The notes beneath the pieces are model-generated. The model had not been told where the DNA came from. It did no database searches and worked only from the letters and a program-made list of their open reading frames with translations. A stretch of 64,000 nucleotides of DNA from Hyphomicrobium sp. (lineage in GTDB: Bacteria > Pseudomonadota > Alphaproteobacteria > Rhizobiales > Hyphomicrobiaceae). Each line of letters starts with the position of its first letter. The stretch's first letter is position 1. The stretch is taken from NCBI GenBank assembly GCA_016793445.1, contig JAEUME010000001.1, positions 124,001 to 188,000 on the forward strand. The letters run 5' to 3'. This document shows positions 44,642-54,351 of the stretch, piece after piece. A program made the position numbers and the translations under genes.

Positions 44642-47467
44642 ATGTTGTTCGGCGGCTTCGTGAGTTCGCTTCTCCTGATCGCCGCCTTCATCCTATCGCT
44701 CATGGCGCGCAAGCACATCAAAGAGCTGGCAGCACGGCTGACGCATGCCGAACACACCATCGACCGGCTGCGCGACGATCTGGCCGGCCTGAGATCTGCA
44801 AGCGTCTCCCAAACGGACACGCGCAAGGGACAAATAGAGCCAGGAGAGCAAGCCTCCTCCTTGCAGCCCGCACCTGCTTCCCCGCCGGCCCCTGGAGCGG
44901 TGCCGCCATCTGAGCCGCCCAAGGCCGTGCTTGTGCCAGAAGCGCTACCTCCGGCGTCCGTACCCACATCGGGAATACCCGCGGTGAGGAAAGGTGCGCA
45001 CACTTCGCAAACTGAAGACACGATAACCGAGCCGCCGCAGCGTCCCGAGCGTGGCAGCCTCGAGGAGCGTCTCGGCACCCGTTGGGCGGTTTGGGCGGGC
45101 GGGGCAGCGCTCGCGCTCGGTGGGCTTTTTCTGGTGCGCTACTCGATCGAAGCGGGTCTCATCGGACCGGGTGTACGTGTGACGCTTGGCGCGCTGCTGG
45201 CGGCCGCGCTGATCGCAGGCGGCGAGTGGATGCGCCGCCACGACGTTGCTTGGTCCTTGCCAACGGACGCGATTGCGCCTGCGCACATTCCAAGCGTGAT
45301 GACGGCAGCTGGTACGGTCGTCGCGTTTGGAACGCTCTACGCTGCGCACGCCCTTTACGGCTTCATCGGCCCTGCCGCCGCTTTCGTGCTTCTGGGGGCG
45401 ACGGGCATCCTCACCATGCTGGCATCTGCGCTGCATGGCCCAGCGCTTGCTGGACTTGGCCTTGCGGGCGCGTTCATTGCACCCGCTCTCGTCTCATCGG
45501 CATCGCCCAATTTCTGGCCCTTGGCTCTCTACTTTGCGGCAGTTGCCGCCGCAGCCTACCTCCTGTCGCGCACGCGAGGATGGCTGTGGCTTGCGGTTTG
45601 CGCGCTGGCTGGCGCGCTCGGCTGGGGGCTGGCCATGATTTTGGGCATGGGCGCCGATAGCGCCGGCGTTTCCACATCGAACACGGCCGCCACGATGGCC
45701 CATGTCCTGGCGCAACTCGTTCTTGCAGCCTTCTTCCTCGCCTACGAGCCACATGCTGGCAGCCGTGACCGTGACGCGTCTCCCGATCTCGTGGCGCTGT
45801 GTGCTCTGGCCGCCATGGCGTTTCTGGTGATGGCGTATCTGGCGGCGGTGCCATTCGCCCATTGGACGTGGACCCCCACGTTGCTTGCTGCACTCGTGGC
45901 GCTGACGGTCACAGGTTGGCTGTCGGCCCCTGCGGCCACCGCGATGCTGCTCGGCGGGCTGGTGGCGCTTTTCGGTCTCTCCATCTGGCCGGGTCTCTAT
46001 ATGCCGCCCGACCGCACGCTGCTTGCGCCGTATGCGGCGCGCGTGTTGCGGCTGCCCGATAACGTGTCGAGCTATCTGAGCGCGTCGGCCTTGTGGACTC
46101 TGATACCTGCGGCAGTTGCGGCTTACCGTATCTGGCGCGGTCCGCTTTTGAGCGTGACGGCGGCTGCACCCTACGCCGCTGCCGCCACGCTTCCCCCGCT
46201 CATTGCTCTCGTGCTGTCCTACCTTCGCGTAACGCAGTTCGATACCTCCATCGCATTTGCGCTTGCAGGGACGTCGCTTGCGGCAGGTTTCGCCATCCTT
46301 GCCGCACAGTTCGACAAGGCCGATCGCGAGAACACGGTCCCGGCCTACCACTTCGCGGCGGGCGCATTCGCAGCCGCAGCCATTGCGGCACTCGCTTTCG
46401 CGATGACCGTCAGTCTTTCTCGCGGCTATCTCACGGTTGCGCTTGCCCTGACGGCACTCGGGACAGCTTACGTCGCCTCGCTGCGAGACCTCCCCTTGCT
46501 GCGCCATGCCGTCAGCGTGCTCGGCGCGATCGTCGCCGCGCGGCTCGCCTGGGAGCCGCGCATCATGGGCGCGGATGGTGTTGGATCGATGCCGGTCCTC
46601 AATTGGCTGCTGATCGGCTATGGCGTTCCTGCGGCCTGCTTCTGGCAATCGGCCCGCCTGCTGGAGCGCAAGGGTGACAGTATCACGGTGCGTATTTGCG
46701 ATACGCTCGCGGTCTCATTCGCCGCCCTGCTCGCTTTTTTCCAGATTCGCCACGTCACCAACGCAGGGGACATTCTCCATCCCGCATTCGGCCACGTCGA
46801 GGCGGGACTGACCACTCTGACCGCCCTGCTCATGTCGTTCGGACTGGCGCGCATGAATTTTGCCAAACACAACCCGGTGTTCGATGCGGCCTCGCTGGTC
46901 TTGGGCGCAGGGGCGGTAGCCATTGCGGCCTTTGGTCTGGCCCTTGGCGCCAACCCTTATGTCACAGGGGATGCGATCGGCGGCCGCACGGTGTTCTCGT
47001 CCTTGCTGCCTGCCTATCTGCTTCCTGGACTTTGTGCTCTCTACGTCGCCCGTCATGCACGCGGACTGCGACCGCTCTGGTATACGCGCGCGGCCGGCGT
47101 TCTCGCCGTTGCGCTGATCTTCCTCTACGTGACGCTGGAGACTCGCCACGCCTTCCACGGCGCATTGATCGCAAGCTGGCTCGACACCTCCGAACCAGAA
47201 AGCTGGGCCCTGTCCGTGGTGTGGCTCCTGCTCGGCATTGTCTTCCTGGCCTACGGGCTGATGCGGAGCTCCCTCGAAGCCCGCATTGCGTCTGCAGCTT
47301 TGGTAATCCTGGCTGCAGCCAAGGTCACACTCTATGACCTTGCCGGCATCGGCGGGCTCTGGCGCGCGCTGTCCTTCATTTGCCTTGGGGCGGTGTTGAT
47401 CGGCATCGGTCTCGTCTACCAGCGGTTGATCTTCAGGGGGCGCGAACAAGACCCTGAGGCTGCGTAA
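44642..47467 (+). CDS. DUF2339 giant polytopic membrane protein
   Basis: The 941-residue protein opens with one membrane helix and a coiled-coil/Pro-rich stretch. Then comes the DUF2339 hallmark ERLGTRWAVWAGGAALALGG and about 24 further hydrophobic segments to the end. Families of this type are uncharacterised; the layout suggests a transporter-like or envelope scaffold. AGGA is nine bases before the ATG. It follows the cysteine-peptidase-like gene closely and may be in the same transcript. Confidence 0.9.
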   Translation: MLFGGFVSSLLLIAAFILSLMARKHIKELAARLTHAEHTIDRLRDDLAGLRSASVSQTDTRKGQIEPGEQASSLQPAPASPPAPGAVPPSEPPKAVLVPEALPPASVPTSGIPAVRKGAHTSQTEDTITEPPQRPERGSLEERLGTRWAVWAGGAALALGGLFLVRYSIEAGLIGPGVRVTLGALLAAALIAGGEWMRRHDVAWSLPTDAIAPAHIPSVMTAAGTVVAFGTLYAAHALYGFIGPAAAFVLLGATGILTMLASALHGPALAGLGLAGAFIAPALVSSASPNFWPLALYFAAVAAAAYLLSRTRGWLWLAVCALAGALGWGLAMILGMGADSAGVSTSNTAATMAHVLAQLVLAAFFLAYEPHAGSRDRDASPDLVALCALAAMAFLVMAYLAAVPFAHWTWTPTLLAALVALTVTGWLSAPAATAMLLGGLVALFGLSIWPGLYMPPDRTLLAPYAARVLRLPDNVSSYLSASALWTLIPAAVAAYRIWRGPLLSVTAAAPYAAAATLPPLIALVLSYLRVTQFDTSIAFALAGTSLAAGFAILAAQFDKADRENTVPAYHFAAGAFAAAAIAALAFAMTVSLSRGYLTVALALTALGTAYVASLRDLPLLRHAVSVLGAIVAARLAWEPRIMGADGVGSMPVLNWLLIGYGVPAACFWQSARLLERKGDSITVRICDTLAVSFAALLAFFQIRHVTNAGDILHPAFGHVEAGLTTLTALLMSFGLARMNFAKHNPVFDAASLVLGAGAVAIAAFGLALGANPYVTGDAIGGRTVFSSLLPAYLLPGLCALYVARHARGLRPLWYTRAAGVLAVALIFLYVTLETRHAFHGALIASWLDTSEPESWALSVVWLLLGIVFLAYGLMRSSLEARIASAALVILAAAKVTLYDLAGIGGLWRALSFICLGAVLIGIGLVYQRLIFRGREQDPEAA

Positions 47468-47626
47468 GTTGTCTCATTCCATCCTGCCGGTTGAGAAAAC
47501 AGCAACCACGTTGACAGGCTCGCGTGGGCAACCGATCGGGAAATGGTATTTTGGCTGTTCGAACAGGTTTTGCTGGCGGCGCTGCCGCCACTTCAGCGCC
47601 AGGGCCTTGAACCAGGGAACACACAC

Positions 47627-47896
47627 ATGAGACTGTTGTCGTTGACGGCGATCGCGCTTTTCGCTTTCGGATTAGGCATGACGTCGTTCCACTCAGAAGC
47701 GGACGCGCGTAGAGGGCGCAACGTCGCCATCGGCGTCGCCGCCGGCCTGGCCACGATGGCGATCATTTCCGAAGCCGCGCGCGCGGACGAGCGGCGGCGC
47801 CGCGGAGACCGCCGCTACTCATGTGAGCGTCTGATGGATAAGTGTGACGCCGGCGAAGATTGGGCCTGCGAGAAATATGAACGCCGCTGCGACTAG
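47627..47896 (+). CDS. Small exported cysteine-containing protein
   Basis: From the ATG at 47627 (AGGGA nine bases upstream) the product is 89 residues. A signal peptide (LLSLTAIALFAFGLGMTSF) is followed by a second hydrophobic patch (NVAIGVAAGLATMAIISEA), an Arg-rich run and a short C-terminal module CERLMDKCDAGEDWACEKYERRC with five-cysteine-type spacing. The last module resembles one Sel1-like or EF-hand-sized helix pair but fits no family I know. The function is unknown. Confidence 0.6.
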   Translation: MRLLSLTAIALFAFGLGMTSFHSEADARRGRNVAIGVAAGLATMAIISEAARADERRRRGDRRYSCERLMDKCDAGEDWACEKYERRCD

Positions 47897-47925
47897 CCGC
47901 TCAATCATAAACGCGGCACGACGGC

Positions 47926-49731
47926 TCACGCCGCCTTCTTGAAATTCTGGAACGCTCGCGAGATGGCGGCCTCGTTGCGGTCCATGATGTAGTAATCGCC
48001 CAGTACCAGCCGGTCCATGTCAGTGCGCAGATAGCACGAGATGGCTTCGGCTGGCCCATTCACCACGGGTTCTTGGCGGTTGAAACTCGTATTCAGGATG
48101 ACCGGAATTCCCGTCAGCTTGGCATACTCTTCGATCACGCCGTAGTAGCGCGGATTGGCCTTGCGATCGATGGTCTGGATGCGGCCCGTGCCGTCGACAT
48201 GCGCGGCGGCGGGAATCTGCGCAACCTTGTCCTTGCGGATCATCGGCGCAACGGTCATGAACGGATCGGGATGGGAGTACTCGAAGAACTCCTCCAGTCT
48301 TTCTATGAGGACGACGGGCGCAAAAGGACGGAACGCCTCGCGATGCTTGATGCGCGCGTTGATCAGATCCTTCATCTTGTTGGTCGTGGCTGAGGAAAGG
48401 ATGGAGCGGTTGCCGAGCGCGCGTGGGCCGATCTCGGCGCGGCCCTGGAACCAGCCCACGATCTTCATGTCGGCGAGGTCCTGCGCGACGCGCTTCAGAA
48501 GCGCGCCCTCCTCCATGCGCTCGTACGTGAGGCCCGCTTCGTTCAACGCCCGTACGATCTCTTCGTCCGAATAGGCCTTTCCATAGAAAGCGTGCGTCAG
48601 TTCGAAGTCGCGCTTGTTGCCGAGCGTCTGGTGCCAGTGATAGAGCGCCGAGCCAAAGCACACGCCCGTATCGGAGGCCACAGGCGGCACCCAGACGCGC
48701 TCGAAATCGGTTTCGCGCAGGATGCGGGCATTGGCGACACAGTTGAGCGCGACACCTCCGGAGATGACAAGGTTCTTGCTCTTGTGCACGCGATAGAGTT
48801 CTCGCGTCATGTGCAGCAGCGCTTCTTCCGTCCAATGCTGCAGCGCCCAGGCAATATCGTGATGATGCGCCGTCAGCGGCTCATTGGGTTTCCGGCGTGG
48901 GCCGAACATCTCGTAGAAGCGAGGTTTGAACGGTTCGATAAGACCGTGGGTCGGATAGTTGATGAGCTCTTTATTGACCTCGATGCGTCCCTGCGGCAGC
49001 AGCCGGATCAGCTCGCTGAACTTGTCCTTGTAGGTGGGCCCGCCCATGGCGGCGAGCGCCATGACCGTCCCCTCCTGGAAATAGGGGAAACCCAGGTGCT
49101 CGGAGACGCAGGTATAGAGCATGCCGAGGCTGTCGAACATCGGATCGGACCACTGCCGTTGCAGACGATTGCCCCGGCCGGTCCACGCGCTGGTGGCGCC
49201 GTCGTCGCCGTAGCCATCGGCAACCAGAACGGTCGCCTCCTCGAATGGTGACACGAAGAACACCGCGGCATGGCTCTCGTGGTGGCCCACCTGCACGATC
49301 GGCGGCAGCCTGCGCAGACCGAACTGGTGCCACAGTCCGAGCTTCAGACGGTTGGGCACGTTGAGCAAGCCGACCGTATGCGTGCGGTGCGCCTCAGAAC
49401 GCAACAGGTTGAGGCTTGCCGGCAACTGGCCGAAAACCGCGCCGAGCAACGCGCGGCGAATGCGCTTCATGTTCCACGGGCATGTGATCACGTCGACATC
49501 ATCGAGCCGCATGAAACCGTTTGGCCCGAAGACCGAGTCCAGTGACATGCGCGGATATTTCAGCGTGTGCTTGATGCGGTTGAAGCGCTCTTCTTCGAGA
49601 ATGACGTTCGGCTTGCCGTCGCTGAGAAGCGCCAGTCCGGAGTCATGAGATGTATAAACTAATCCGAGAATATTCACGCGTGCTTTGTTCCTCGCGTCAT
49701 CAATGCTGCTGCCCGTTCCTTCAGGCATCAT
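47926..49731 (-). CDS. Carbamoyltransferase (NodU/CmcH family)
   Basis: Uses carbamoyl phosphate and ATP to carbamoylate a hydroxyl group. The N-terminal Kae1-like domain has LGLVYTSHDSGLALLSDGK, GHHESHAAVFFVSPFE, VLVADGYGDDGATSAW and LVISGGVALNCVANARIL. The C-terminal YrdC-like domain has GRAEIGPRALGNRSIL and the ending ILNTSFNRQEPVV. The 601-residue length is typical. Nod-factor, antibiotic or surface polysaccharide targets are known for the family. No such cluster is adjacent, so the acceptor is unknown. Two ATGs (49731, 49728) are in tandem. Confidence 0.92.
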   Translation of the reverse strand: MMPEGTGSSIDDARNKARVNILGLVYTSHDSGLALLSDGKPNVILEEERFNRIKHTLKYPRMSLDSVFGPNGFMRLDDVDVITCPWNMKRIRRALLGAVFGQLPASLNLLRSEAHRTHTVGLLNVPNRLKLGLWHQFGLRRLPPIVQVGHHESHAAVFFVSPFEEATVLVADGYGDDGATSAWTGRGNRLQRQWSDPMFDSLGMLYTCVSEHLGFPYFQEGTVMALAAMGGPTYKDKFSELIRLLPQGRIEVNKELINYPTHGLIEPFKPRFYEMFGPRRKPNEPLTAHHHDIAWALQHWTEEALLHMTRELYRVHKSKNLVISGGVALNCVANARILRETDFERVWVPPVASDTGVCFGSALYHWHQTLGNKRDFELTHAFYGKAYSDEEIVRALNEAGLTYERMEEGALLKRVAQDLADMKIVGWFQGRAEIGPRALGNRSILSSATTNKMKDLINARIKHREAFRPFAPVVLIERLEEFFEYSHPDPFMTVAPMIRKDKVAQIPAAAHVDGTGRIQTIDRKANPRYYGVIEEYAKLTGIPVILNTSFNRQEPVVNGPAEAISCYLRTDMDRLVLGDYYIMDRNEAAISRAFQNFKKAA

Positions 49732-49903
49732 GTGCTTTCAATGCTTGTGCCATGCGCACAAGGTTAACGGTTCGACATTCCGCACTAGAGTAAAAACGCT
49801 GCTCTCATTCGCAGAAACGTCATTCGCAGAACGGCAGAAAGGGCGCAATTGATCCCGCGCCCTCCCCCGAAAGTAGCGTGCTCGATGATATATAGCGCGC
49901 AGC

Positions 49904-50473
49904 TTAGTCCTTTGCCCGCTCAACGTACGAGCCGTCGGCCGTCATGATGACGACGCGGGTGCCAGCCCCGATGTGCGGGGGGACCATGATGCGCGCGCCG
50001 TTGGAAAGTTTCGCGGGCTTGTAGGATGAGGACGCCGTCTGGCCCTTGACGACGGGATCCGCCTCAACGATCTCGAGCGTCACGCGGGCCGGCAACTCGA
50101 TGGCGATCGGCACACCCTCGTGCATGGAGACAAGGCACGTCATGCCTTCCTGCAGCCACTGGGCCTGATCGCCTACCACGTCCTTCGGGATCGTGATCTG
50201 ATCGAAGGTTTCGGGCTGCATGAAGTTATAGCCCATGTCATCATCGTACAGATAATTGTAGTCCTTTTCATCAAGGAAGGCGCGCTCGACCTGATCGGTG
50301 GTACGGTAGCGCTCCGTTACTTTCACGCCATCGGCGATGCGGCGCATTTCCAGATGCGTGACGGGCGTGCCTTTGCCGGGATGGATGTTCTCCGCGTGCA
50401 TTACGACTGCGAGCTTGCCGTCAAGGTCCAGGACGTTGCCTTTACGGACCGAGCTTGCGATAACCTTCACCAC
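49904..50473 (-). CDS. efp: Elongation factor P
   Basis: EF-P relieves ribosome stalling at polyproline. The 189-residue protein has the three OB-like domains: [19 protein letters not shown], then the loop [16 protein letters not shown] with the modifiable Lys34, and the C-terminal [19 protein letters not shown]. The lysine (not arginine) fits beta-lysylation by EpmA/EpmB, both encoded just across the divergent intergenic region (50646 and 52240). The promoter lies in the 172 bases between efp and epmA. Confidence 0.97.
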   Translation of the reverse strand: MVKVIASSVRKGNVLDLDGKLAVVMHAENIHPGKGTPVTHLEMRRIADGVKVTERYRTTDQVERAFLDEKDYNYLYDDDMGYNFMQPETFDQITIPKDVVGDQAQWLQEGMTCLVSMHEGVPIAIELPARVTLEIVEADPVVKGQTASSSYKPAKLSNGARIMVPPHIGAGTRVVIMTADGSYVERAKD

Positions 50474-50645
50474 GCGGTGGTCTCCGTTTCATGAGCTAAT
50501 GGGCGCCAGGACTGACTTGGCGGGGCCGGGCTTGGCCCTGGATGCGCGCCAGGATGGAATGGATTCTGCCGGGCTTCATACCTGCTTCGCACGAGAAGGC
50601 CAAGTGCGGCCAATGCTCTAGAACCAAAGCGGCGCTAAACTGTCG

Positions 50646-51707
50646 ATGAACAAACGAGAAAATGGCCCCTCCGCGTGGTGGGACCCAAGCCGCCACGCCG
50701 ACCGCAGGCCTTTTCTGGCCGCCCGCGGAAGGATCAAGAACGCCATCCGCGCCTGGTTTGACGCCCAGGGGTTCGCGGAGGTCGATCCCGGCTGCCTGCA
50801 GGTCTCGCCCGGCAACGAAACACATCTGCATGCCTTCAAGACCGAGCTGTGGGGAAGCGATCTTTCCCGCCGCGATCTCTATCTGCACACCTCGCCCGAG
50901 TTCGCCATGAAGAAACTGCTGGCGGCGGGCGAGGAGAAGATCTTCACGTTCGCGCCCGCCTTTCGCAACCGTGAACGCGGCGCGCTGCATGCGCCTGAGT
51001 TCATGATGCTGGAATGGTACCGGGCACGTGCGCCTTATGAGACGCTATGGGAGGACTGTGCGCAGATCCTGCAGATCGCCGCAGCCCAGACCGGCCGGGC
51101 GCAGTGGACATGGCGTGAACGCACCTGCGATGTGATGAAGCCTTACGACAGCTTGAGCGTCTACGACGCCTTTTCGCAGTATGCGGGCATACCTTTGGAT
51201 CATACGGTTCACGCGGCCGGCGTCGATCGCGGCGCGCTTGCCGCGTTCGCCGAGCAGCGTGGCTACAGGATCTCCAGCGACGACAGCTGGCCGGACATCT
51301 TCTCCAAGATCTTGACCGAAGCTATCGAACCAGAGCTTGGCAAGTACCGGCCGGAGGTGCTGTGCGAGTATCCTGTCCACGAAGCCGCCCTCGCGCGGCC
51401 CCACCCTGAACACGTAAATGTAGCCGAGCGCTTCGAACTCTATGTGTGCGGCGTGGAACTGGCCAATGGATTCGGCGAACTCGCCGACGCGGCCGAGCAG
51501 CGCCGCCGGTTCGAGAAGTGGATGGACGACAGGGAGGCGATTTACGGCGACCGCTATCCCATCGACGAGGACTTCCTTGCCGCCCTTGCGCACATGCCGC
51601 CATCGTCGGGCTGCGCGCTCGGCTTCGACCGGCTCGTCATGCTGGCGGCGGGAGCGGCCAATATCGAGTCTGTGCTCTGGACACCTCTGCCGCCGGCGGG
51701 CACGTAA
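50646..51707 (+). CDS. epmA: EF-P lysine aminoacylase EpmA (GenX/PoxA)
   Basis: A truncated class II lysyl-tRNA synthetase homologue without the anticodon-binding domain (353 residues). Motif 2 is FAPAFRNRERGALHAPEFMMLEWY and motif 3 is GCALGFDRLVMLAAGA. It attaches (R)-beta-lysine to Lys34 of EF-P. It is divergent from efp and is followed by a GFA-family gene and epmB on the same strand, so the modification system is complete except for the hydroxylase EpmC, which many bacteria lack. Confidence 0.95.
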   Translation: MNKRENGPSAWWDPSRHADRRPFLAARGRIKNAIRAWFDAQGFAEVDPGCLQVSPGNETHLHAFKTELWGSDLSRRDLYLHTSPEFAMKKLLAAGEEKIFTFAPAFRNRERGALHAPEFMMLEWYRARAPYETLWEDCAQILQIAAAQTGRAQWTWRERTCDVMKPYDSLSVYDAFSQYAGIPLDHTVHAAGVDRGALAAFAEQRGYRISSDDSWPDIFSKILTEAIEPELGKYRPEVLCEYPVHEAALARPHPEHVNVAERFELYVCGVELANGFGELADAAEQRRRFEKWMDDREAIYGDRYPIDEDFLAALAHMPPSSGCALGFDRLVMLAAGAANIESVLWTPLPPAGT

Positions 51708-51769
51708 TCTGCACCCCGCATCTCTTTGCCCGTTTAAAGAACAGGCGTATGGGAAAGGACAATCAAACG

Positions 51770-52243
51770 ATGGGCGAGCCTGTTCACACCGGCGGATGTC
51801 AATGCGGCGCGATCCGCTTTCGCGTGGAAGGCGCGCTCGGCGACGCGTCCGTCTGCCACTGCCGCATGTGTCAGAAGGCTTTCGGCGCGTTTTACGCACC
51901 CCTGGTGCCGGTGCGCGGCGCCAAGCTGACGTGGACGCGGGGCACGCCGGCCCGCTTCAAGTCGTCAAACTTCGTGGAGCGCGGCTTCTGCGCCAGGTGC
52001 GGCACGCCACTGACCTACGAAGCGCCGGACGGCGTGGCGCTCGCCATCGGCGCGTTCGATCAACCCGAGACGATTGCGCCCGTCATCCAGTTCGGGGTGG
52101 AGGGCAAGCTGCCTTATGCCGATCGGATCGCGTCTCTGCCCAACCGGCACACCTTCGACGATCTTGAGGCTGCTCCCTTTCTCGACAAGATCGTATCCTA
52201 CCAGCACCCCGACCACGACACGGATGAATGGCCCACGCAATGA
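51770..52243 (+). CDS. GFA family (glutathione-dependent formaldehyde-activating-like) zinc protein
   Basis: A single GFA domain with the zinc cysteines GGCQCGAIRF, VCHCRMCQKAFGAFYAP and FCARCGTPLTYE. The 157 residues start at ATG 51770, which has AAAGGA nine bases upstream; ATG 51749 would add seven residues. The family includes enzymes once reported to speed glutathione-formaldehyde adduct formation, but most members have no known reaction. It lies between epmA and epmB, overlapping epmB by four bases; whether it takes part in EF-P modification is unknown. Confidence 0.88.
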   Translation: MGEPVHTGGCQCGAIRFRVEGALGDASVCHCRMCQKAFGAFYAPLVPVRGAKLTWTRGTPARFKSSNFVERGFCARCGTPLTYEAPDGVALAIGAFDQPETIAPVIQFGVEGKLPYADRIASLPNRHTFDDLEAAPFLDKIVSYQHPDHDTDEWPTQ

Positions 52244-53301
52244 GCCTGGAGCGGACACTTCGAACGCCGGCCGACATCGTCGATGCCGGGATCGCATCTC
52301 ACGATGCGCGCGATGCCATCGTGCGGGTCGGCGCACGCTACGCCATCGCCATCACCCCTGCGATGGCCGAACTCATCACGCGCGATGATCCTGACGACCC
52401 GATCGCGCTGCAGTTCGTGCCGGACGTTCGCGAGCTCCATATCCTGCCCCAGGAGCGCGCCGACCCGATCGGCGACTTTTCGCATTCGCCGGTACCCGGC
52501 ATCGTGCATCGCTATCGCGACCGCGTGCTCTTGAAGCTCGCGCACGTCTGTCCGGTCTATTGCCGGTTCTGTTTTCGCCGGGAAATGGTCGGCCCGGATC
52601 TGGGGCATGCGCTTTCGGGCGAGGACCTTCAGCGCGCGCTCGATTATGTCGCCGGTCATTCGCAGATCTGGGAAGTGATCGTGACAGGTGGAGATCCGCT
52701 CGTGCTGTCGCCTCGGCGCATTGCGCACGTCACCGCCGCGCTGGAGGAGATCGCGCACGTGAGGATCGTGCGCTGGCATACGCGCGTGCCTGTCGTCGAT
52801 CCTGATCGTATCACACCTGAGCTTGTCGACGCGTTGTGCGTCTCCGGCAGGCATACGCTCATCGCCATCCATACGAACCATCCGCGTGAGCTGACGCCGC
52901 AAGCGCGTGCGGCGATCGCGCGGCTCAGCACGGCGGGCATGGGGCTACTCAGCCAGACCGTCCTGCTCAAAGGCGTCAACGACGATGCTGACACGCTGGA
53001 AGGGCTGATGCGTGTGCTGGTGGAATGTGGCGTCAAGCCCTACTACCTGCACCACGGCGATCTGGCGCCCGGCACCTCGCATTTGCGCACCACGATCCCG
53101 CAAGGCACGGCCTTGATGCGTGAGCTGCGCAGGCGGCTGTCGGGCGTCGCGCTTCCCGCTTATGTGCTCGACATTCCCGGCGGACACGGAAAAGTCGAGA
53201 TCGAAGCCAATGTGACGGACCTTGGTAACGGCCGGTTTGCGGTGCGCGACCCTAGAGGCATCATGCATATCTACCAGGACAATCTCAGCCCTCCGCGCTG
53301 A
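52240..53301 (+). CDS. epmB: EF-P beta-lysylation radical SAM enzyme EpmB
   Basis: A lysine 2,3-aminomutase-like radical SAM protein (353 residues) with the cluster motif CPVYCRFCFRREMVG, the SAM-binding TGGDPLVLSPRR and the PLP-site region YYLHHGDLAPGTSHLR. Unlike clostridial aminomutases it is short, as EpmB is. It makes (R)-beta-lysine for EpmA to load onto EF-P Lys34. The start ATG lies in an ATGA overlap with the GFA gene stop; an upstream ATG at 52228 has no ribosome site. Confidence 0.93.
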   Translation: MSLERTLRTPADIVDAGIASHDARDAIVRVGARYAIAITPAMAELITRDDPDDPIALQFVPDVRELHILPQERADPIGDFSHSPVPGIVHRYRDRVLLKLAHVCPVYCRFCFRREMVGPDLGHALSGEDLQRALDYVAGHSQIWEVIVTGGDPLVLSPRRIAHVTAALEEIAHVRIVRWHTRVPVVDPDRITPELVDALCVSGRHTLIAIHTNHPRELTPQARAAIARLSTAGMGLLSQTVLLKGVNDDADTLEGLMRVLVECGVKPYYLHHGDLAPGTSHLRTTIPQGTALMRELRRRLSGVALPAYVLDIPGGHGKVEIEANVTDLGNGRFAVRDPRGIMHIYQDNLSPPR

Positions 53302-53343
53302 TCCTTTTTGATCGCGGTTTGACGCAAGGGGAATCGAGCTTCC

Positions 53344-54351
53344 ATGATCAAGAAATGCGACCGTCGCGCGCCTCGTGCCGTCATCGCGGTTGCGAGCCTC
53401 CTCGCCCTGCCCGCATCGTACGCGCGCGCGCAAGATTGTCCGCCTGTCCCTGCCCCGGCCGTCGATCTCACCATCGAGCGCTACTACGAGGATGGCGCGG
53501 GTTCCATCGTCGAGCCAACGCGGATGGAAGCCTATAAGGCGCAGACCGCGCCGCTGGTCGAATTCGTGGGATTCGTTACCCAGCAGGCCGACCGGGCCTG
53601 GCAGCAGCGCTCCAGCCCTCAAGGCACCATCGCTTGCACCCTGGCGTGGCTGAAGGGATGGGCTGATGGCGGCGCCTACCTGGGCAAGATGAGTTCAAAG
53701 CAGGCCGAGGCTCAGCGCCGTTGGGATTTGGCCGGGACCGCATTGGCGTATGTGAAAGTGCGCAAATGGGCGAGTGCCGAGGAGCGCGCCGCCATCGAGC
53801 CCTGGCTCGTCAAGTGGGCCGACGCGACGCGTGCGGTCTTCGACGACAAGGGCGTCAAACGCAACAATCACTGGTATTGGCTCGGCCTTGCGCAAGCCGG
53901 CGTCGCGGTGGCGACGAACGACAACCAGCGCTGGCAGGACGCAAAGGCGATTTTTGAGGATGCGCTCGCCGACATCAAGCCGGATGGCACGCTGCCCCTC
54001 GAGATGGCGCGCGAGGGGCGGGCGCTGCACTATCATGTGTTTGCGCTTGAACCGCTTATCATGATGGCCGAGATTGCGGCGCAGCGCGGCGAGGACTGGT
54101 ACGCGCTGCGCGAGGGAGCCTTGCACCGTCTCGTTGCCAAGACCGCTCAAGGCCTCGCCGACCCGGCAATCTTCGACAAGCTCGCGGGCGTGGCGCAACA
54201 GCGTCCGGTCAAACCCGGGTACGGCTGGGCCATCGCCTACCGGGCGCGATTTCCGGACCGCATGCCCGACGCGATTGCGCAGCCCGACGGGCATCGCTAC
54301 ATCGGGGGCGACGTGACGGTGTTGGAGCGCGCGCTCAGTTCACCGCCTTGA
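53344..54351 (+). CDS. Alginate-lyase-like protein (polysaccharide lyase family 5)
   Basis: A signal peptide (VIAVASLLALPASYARAQ) is followed by an alpha/alpha barrel. It has the PL5 blocks RNNHWYWLGLAQAGVAVAT (Asn175, His176) and LPLEMAREGRALHYHVFAL (Arg223, Tyr230). The Asn-His/Arg/Tyr set and spacing match AlgL-type catalytic residues. PL5 enzymes cleave poly-mannuronate in the periplasm. No alginate synthesis genes are nearby, so the substrate may be another uronate polymer. It overlaps the convergent subtilase gene by 17 bases at the 3' end. Confidence 0.85.
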   Translation: MIKKCDRRAPRAVIAVASLLALPASYARAQDCPPVPAPAVDLTIERYYEDGAGSIVEPTRMEAYKAQTAPLVEFVGFVTQQADRAWQQRSSPQGTIACTLAWLKGWADGGAYLGKMSSKQAEAQRRWDLAGTALAYVKVRKWASAEERAAIEPWLVKWADATRAVFDDKGVKRNNHWYWLGLAQAGVAVATNDNQRWQDAKAIFEDALADIKPDGTLPLEMAREGRALHYHVFALEPLIMMAEIAAQRGEDWYALREGALHRLVAKTAQGLADPAIFDKLAGVAQQRPVKPGYGWAIAYRARFPDRMPDAIAQPDGHRYIGGDVTVLERALSSPP

